Assembly (NCBI GenBank): GCA_947561715.1
Contig: OX387205.1
Coordinates: 6,267,001-6,331,000, forward strand
Direction: 5' to 3'
Origin: Ascidia mentula
Taxonomy: Eukaryota > Chordata > Ascidiacea > Phlebobranchia > Ascidiidae
DNA: 64,000 nucleotides
Part shown: positions 60,301 to 64,000 of the stretch, one piece after another
Position numbering within the stretch: the first letter of the stretch is position 1
Layout: the number at the start of each line of letters is the position of its first letter
Program-made: the position numbers and the translations under genes
Notes under the pieces: generated by a model
Told to the model about the DNA's origin: nothing
Database searches by the model: none
What the model saw: only the letters and a program-made list of their open reading frames with translations

Positions 60301-60923
60301 CATGTGACTAATACCTTTCCACCGTATTTTAATCCAATATAAAGTACGCACCGTAACTTGTGTTCCACAGTTTGAGAAAGGTGCTCGTATAGAAAGTTTG
60401 TATAAATTTCCATGTTCTATTGCTCGACATTGCCTGTTAGCAGATGACATTCCAAAATACACATATTGCACATCGTCGTCTATTTCCAACTCTTGGACCA
60501 AACCCTTGTCGATGACAACGTCGATTTGGTCATCACCACATTGTACGGTGGGTTCGGCTAAAAAGGAAAGGTTAATGAGCGCAATCAATGAGAACAATAC
60601 CGAATAAGTCGTAATACGTTCTCAGTCCACTTACGGTGTTTACATTCTTGACCCGCCCAACCGTCATCACATTCGCACCAATATCCTCGGGTGTAGGCCA
60701 AATTGGGCACACAAGAACCTTTATTATTGCACGTCACGCCAGAACATGCATCATTTTGCGCTGTAATAAACGTCAAGGTAAACAACGGCCTCTAAATTAC
60801 TCTGTTTATGACTTAATTATCATGTCAAGTATTTGTTGCTTGCGTCATATGTATTTTACCTTTTACCACTGCGAAGTAGATCAGAAACAAAAACGAATGA
60901 AGGCCAACATGGAAAAATATCAT
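57310..60923 (-). CDS. EGF-like and zona pellucida (ZP) domain transmembrane protein
   Basis: Ten minus-strand exons, 60923-60860, 60760-60635, 60557-60352, 60168-60002, 58904-58772, 58704-58586, 58409-58224, 57940-57880, 57770-57596 and 57479-57310, join in frame to 468 residues. Exon 1 is a signal peptide (MIFFHVGLHSFLFLIYFAVV). An EGF-like domain (about 22-63, CNNKGSC ... CECDDGWAGQEC) follows, then ZP-N (CGDDQIDVVIDKGL, NCGTQVT) and ZP-C (VTMDRCFAS, LLIIDRCATPNDT, DDVYLHCEVDICN). A furin-type RRKR (about 364-367) marks the expected cleavage site before a transmembrane helix (about 416-438) and a basic tail of about 30 residues. ZP proteins polymerise into extracellular filaments after this cleavage. 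The architecture resembles uromodulin-like proteins, but orthology is not claimed. The donor at 58223 was chosen by phase. Confidence 0.92.
58905..60001 (-). other. Large intron of the ZP gene, nothing recognised
   Basis: 1.1 kb of AT-rich intron between the exon ending the ZP-N part and the next exon. No repeat, RNA gene or extra exon seen on either strand. Confidence 0.6.
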
Positions 60924-61135
60924 TCTGAAAGTTTAATAGAGAAGAATTTGGCTGCGGTTCAAAACTTTTTGAACAAATTCACTGAAACATTCATTTTTGC
61001 GATTCTCACATTTGTTACAATATGAGATGTTCATATTGCAAAAAATCATAACAATTTATGTGATTACCTTACTGGCGTTGAGAATTGAGTAATACGCTAA
61101 GCGAGAAAACTCGCTTTATGCGGTAGAAAGCCTGC

Positions 61136-61300
61136 TGGACCTAAAAATAGAAATGGTTTCAAGTAAAAATGCTCGTTGCACAACTACAAATAAAACTTAC
61201 CAGGGAGAGTTGGTTTTATTTCCACTAAAATAAAATTGTTTGTTGATTTCTTCTTACAGCTGTGACCGAAATCGTGAGGTCCGTACTTCATTATCTGAAA
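61136..61300 (-). other. Possible unassigned small coding exons
   Basis: A minus-strand frame beginning MKYGPHDFGHSCKKK near 61293 runs to a consensus donor (CCTG|GTAAGT) at about 61204. It could splice to an acceptor near 61141, after which the frame soon stops (GPAGFLPHKASFLA). I recognise no family. It might be a short gene, untranslated leader exons of the ZP gene, or chance. Confidence 0.2.
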
Positions 61301-61881
61301 ATTTTCACTTCCTTGGACGAGTCCTCCATCAGAAAATAACTACCCTGTCTTGTGTAGTGGTAACCTAAAGTGAAATAACGACAATTTAGCTTTTGTTAGA
61401 GCAAATTTATCAATGCAAACTTTACAAGTCATGTTAAAATTTACTGCACGTGTAGCCTATATTTGACGAAAAACCTGACGAAACCTAAGCAAATCAAAAC
61501 TGACAAAAGCAGAACAGAAAAAAATAACATTTAAATTAGAAAAGCTTTCCTTCACTCATCGCAAAATAAACCCAATCCCATTAACCTTGAGTGAATATTG
61601 GGAGCTACCGTCTAAGCTGACAAGCTCGTGTGCGCCACAATACCAGGGCCACGTACAAAGCCATGCAGCAAGCATGCCTGGAGGCAAAGAAAAACATTTC
61701 GTCGCCGACTTCGCCGCGCATAATGAACCGAAGAACAATTGCGCGTCTAAGTCAAGTTCTATTTCAACAATAATCATATGTTATTATTTAATATATCCGT
61801 TGCACGTCGTCAAGTCGTCACTAAACCCAAGAAGGTTGATGAAATGAAGTAATGTATCGACGCAGTTAAGACGATAACAAG

Positions 61882-62235
61882 TTAATAATGTGTGCATGCA
61901 TTAATACCTCTTTGGCGACTCTTTTTTGTTTTATATCTGCTTTGTTTGTTTATACGAATTTGATCGTACAAACTACCATTGTAATCTCGGTTCTCCCCAT
62001 ACAATGGGTTTGTATTGATGAATGAAGCTATTGAATAGAGGTGCACAACCCACATGAGGATACGTACTAAAATATTTTTGTACCATCCAGTTGCTAATTT
62101 AAAAGCATACTTTTTATACGAATATACGCTGAACACATAACGCAATGTTATACGCGTGCCATTTTCCACGCGGTCCCCTGCTTTAGAAGGTTGAGGGCCT
62201 TGTGTACTAACTTTGTACGGTTGGCTTTCATCCAT
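61882..62235 (-). CDS. Hypothetical open frame, 117 codons, unrecognised
   Basis: A minus-strand ORF beginning MDESQPYKVSTQGPQPSK, hydrophilic at first, then with a hydrophobic patch (NILVRILMWVVHLYSIAS), ending in a basic tail. No family recognised. It could be a real single-exon gene, a first exon with a donor after about 30 codons, or chance. Composition does not settle it. Confidence 0.2.
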   Translation of the reverse strand: MDESQPYKVSTQGPQPSKAGDRVENGTRITLRYVFSVYSYKKYAFKLATGWYKNILVRILMWVVHLYSIASFINTNPLYGENRDYNGSLYDQIRINKQSRYKTKKSRQRGINACTHY

Positions 62236-62696
62236 TTTGATTGTAAGACGTTACTGATGTATGTTTGTCTACATAGTGGTGTTGCTGGACGTAAAAAAAA
62301 CTTTTCTACGGCGTTGAAAGGTACTTGGTAAACAGCAACAGCAACCATGGCAACAAAATAGCGTTGGAAGCGTTGGACGCGGATAACACGATACTATTCA
62401 ACCTGTAACAAATTCATTCTGTCAGATGTGCTGGCACGTAACGTCACAAAGGAAAGCTTTGTGTTGTCTTAGTAACGAGAAACTTTACACTCGACAATAC
62501 ATTGTACAGTTGCTCTGTAATGTGACAGCAAACAAATCGTCGGTTCTCGCTGAGAAATTGCCTGACAGCAGACAGATGTACTAACGAACTAAGCATGAAG
62601 TATGTACAATTTGTCCGTCAAAAAATTACTTTGTCTTTGAATGTATTTTCAGGTATAACAGCAGTTAAACACCAGCGTGGCATTAAATAAACCAGA

Positions 62697-63303
62697 ATGG
62701 GTGAATTTACGAACGGATTGTGTGGATGCTTCGGAAACATGGGAATTTGCGTGAAAGCATATTTCTGTCCATGCGTAGTCCAAGGTAAGATATGATCTAC
62801 CGTTTTGTTTGTAAAAAAGGTAACATTCGGGTACATATGATTGTACCAATTGTAAGCCAAGGTAAACTAGTGTTCTAATACCGCATATGCATAGCAACTC
62901 ACTTTTTGCAGGCCAGAATGCTGAATCTATGGAACTTGGAACCTGTGTGAAATGTGGCATAGTGACCCTCACTCCATGTGGAATTTACTTTAGGGCGAAA
63001 ACAAGGGAAGCTATACGAGAAAAGAAAGGAATTGACGTAAGAGTTGCTAAATGCTTGTAAAACACTAAATATGCCAAGAGTTTGCTTTAACTCCGTAAAT
63101 TTTGTTTTGTCTTTGCACAGGGTACCTTCACCAACGATTGTCTCGTTTCTTGGTTCTGCCCATTTTGTGCTTTAGTGCAAATGGCTAGGGTAAGTATTTG
63201 TAAAAATTATTTTGAACAGTCTACCTTAATCACGAATGTTTTCTAAATTAAGGAAATCGATGATGCACCAAGCGCTTCGGGTCAGGCAATGGCAAGAGTT
63301 TAA
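62697..63303 (+). CDS. PLAC8 / cornifelin family cysteine-rich protein
   Basis: Four exons, 62697-62784, 62912-63036, 63121-63189 and 63253-63303, encode 110 residues, the usual size of this family. Hallmarks are the Cys-rich start GLCGCFGNMGICVKAYFCPC, then VVQGQNAE, TCVKCG, TPCGIYF, AIREKKGIDGTFTNDC and FCPFCALVQMAREID. Members are small membrane-associated or cytoplasmic proteins with roles reported in epithelial and immune cell differentiation and, in plants and fungi, in size or metal handling; the biochemical function is not settled. The ATG at 62697 is the first in frame with the domain. It is divergent from the ZP gene. Confidence 0.93.
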
Positions 63304-64000
63304 TTCCCTTTTTGTAGTCTGTTTGTGCCTTTTTTTGCAAATAAGTCATAAAGAGTGAATCTTAAAAAAGTTTAAGTTGTTTTTGTTTTTATTAGCAGTG
63401 TTCTATTTTCGATAGTAAATTCTGTGAAAAATTTAAAAAAATTATATATTACAAACGTGAGTTGCAAGTTGTGACATGGTTGTTGTGTGCTGTTTATAGC
63501 GTCTGTTCATTGAAATAATTTGTTTATTTAAATCAATAAACTATGTAAAAGTGAAGGGCGTGACAGAACTGCAGAAATGAATTTGTGTAAACAAAAGTTT
63601 GTATATTTCGGTTAATAGGAACTCTATCGTTGCAGGTGCAAAATATATAAATTGTATTTTCTCCGTCACTCCTCTCAAAAACAACAAATCTTAGGAAAAA
63701 AAAACACGTTATAGCACCTCTGTATATTGATCTGCTTTCTAAAAAGTCAAACGTACAATACAACGGCGCTGTCAAAAAATATAACGAACCAATTGCACGA
63801 TGCCTTTCTAAAAGACTTATTAGTTTGCAAAAATTTAAAATACTACCATTGAAGAGAAGTCGACATTGTATTCTAGATTGTCTTCCAAAGGCACCCTTTT
63901 GTGTTTTTGTCGCTTCTGCAAAGACATGCTTCGGATGAATTGAAGGGCAGTAACAAATGAGTACAAACGCTCCACCAAAAGCTTTTGTTGAATTCTTATA
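63304..64000. other. 3' UTR and downstream flank, nothing else recognised
   Basis: AT-rich sequence following the PLAC8 stop. The 80-codon minus-strand frame at 63533-63775 has no recognisable features. Confidence 0.5.
63535..63540 (+). terminator. Possible poly(A) signal of the PLAC8 gene
   Basis: AATAAA about 230 bp after the stop codon. Confidence 0.35.

Larger units (their letters stand above)
60924..62696. other. Intergenic region between the divergent ZP and PLAC8 genes
   Basis: It should contain both promoters. Two unassigned minus-strand coding possibilities lie here (61136-61300 and 61882-62235). A splice acceptor-like TATTTTCAG at 62643-62651 suggests a 5' UTR intron for the PLAC8 gene. 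Confidence 0.5.

Overview
The window looks like nuclear DNA of an invertebrate chordate, most probably a tunicate of the Ciona type. It is AT-rich, the genes are dense and made of many small exons with short introns, small DNA transposons sit in the introns, and the proteins are animal families (PA28-gamma, gel-forming-type mucin, ZP domain, PLAC8, CUB/S1 protease). The species assignment is inference. All spliced models were built by hand from splice sites and reading phase; every model closes in frame.

Layout. (1) 589-3785, minus: a 10-exon secreted protease with a CUB domain, a Thr/Pro-rich linker and a chymotrypsin-fold domain. (2) 4508-6067, minus: a 7-exon PSME3 (PA28-gamma) gene encoding 259 residues. 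(3) 6068-8899: no gene recognised; it holds a hAT-type MITE, a tRNA-like SINE head and an imperfect hairpin. (4) 8900-56770, plus: one enormous mucin gene that fills three quarters of the window. My model has 70 exons and about 11,047 residues: signal peptide, CCP, three VWD-C8-TIL units, five WxxW domains in Ser/Thr-rich sequence, a discoidin (F5/8 type C) domain, TIL/VWC-like modules, an LDL-receptor class A repeat, a giant Cys-module array, two more VWD-C8-TIL units, VWC-like modules and a C-terminal cystine knot. (5) 57310-60923, minus: a 10-exon EGF-ZP-transmembrane protein of 468 residues, convergent with the mucin. (6) 62697-63303, plus: a 4-exon PLAC8-family gene of 110 residues.

The outstanding object is exon 50 of the mucin (27349-50169, 22,821 bp, open throughout). 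It carries 34 tandem copies of a 630-bp unit that are nearly identical in DNA. Each 210-residue unit is four related modules with invariant spacing C-x17-C-x4-C-x11-C, joined by Thr/Ser/Pro linkers, giving about 142 modules with the flanking degenerate ones. The modules resemble the first half of a VWC domain that has lost one cysteine, and a canonical VWC-like half lies directly after the array. Shared markers show higher-order block duplication and homogenisation.

How the genes relate: the mucin, the CUB protease and the ZP protein are all predicted to be extracellular, which would fit a mucosal or secretory surface, but nothing in the sequence shows co-regulation. PSME3 and PLAC8 are unrelated neighbours. 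Mobile DNA in the mucin introns includes a 984-bp TA-flanked inverted-repeat element, a perfect 70-bp foldback, several MITEs and a ~170-bp repeat present in two nearby introns.
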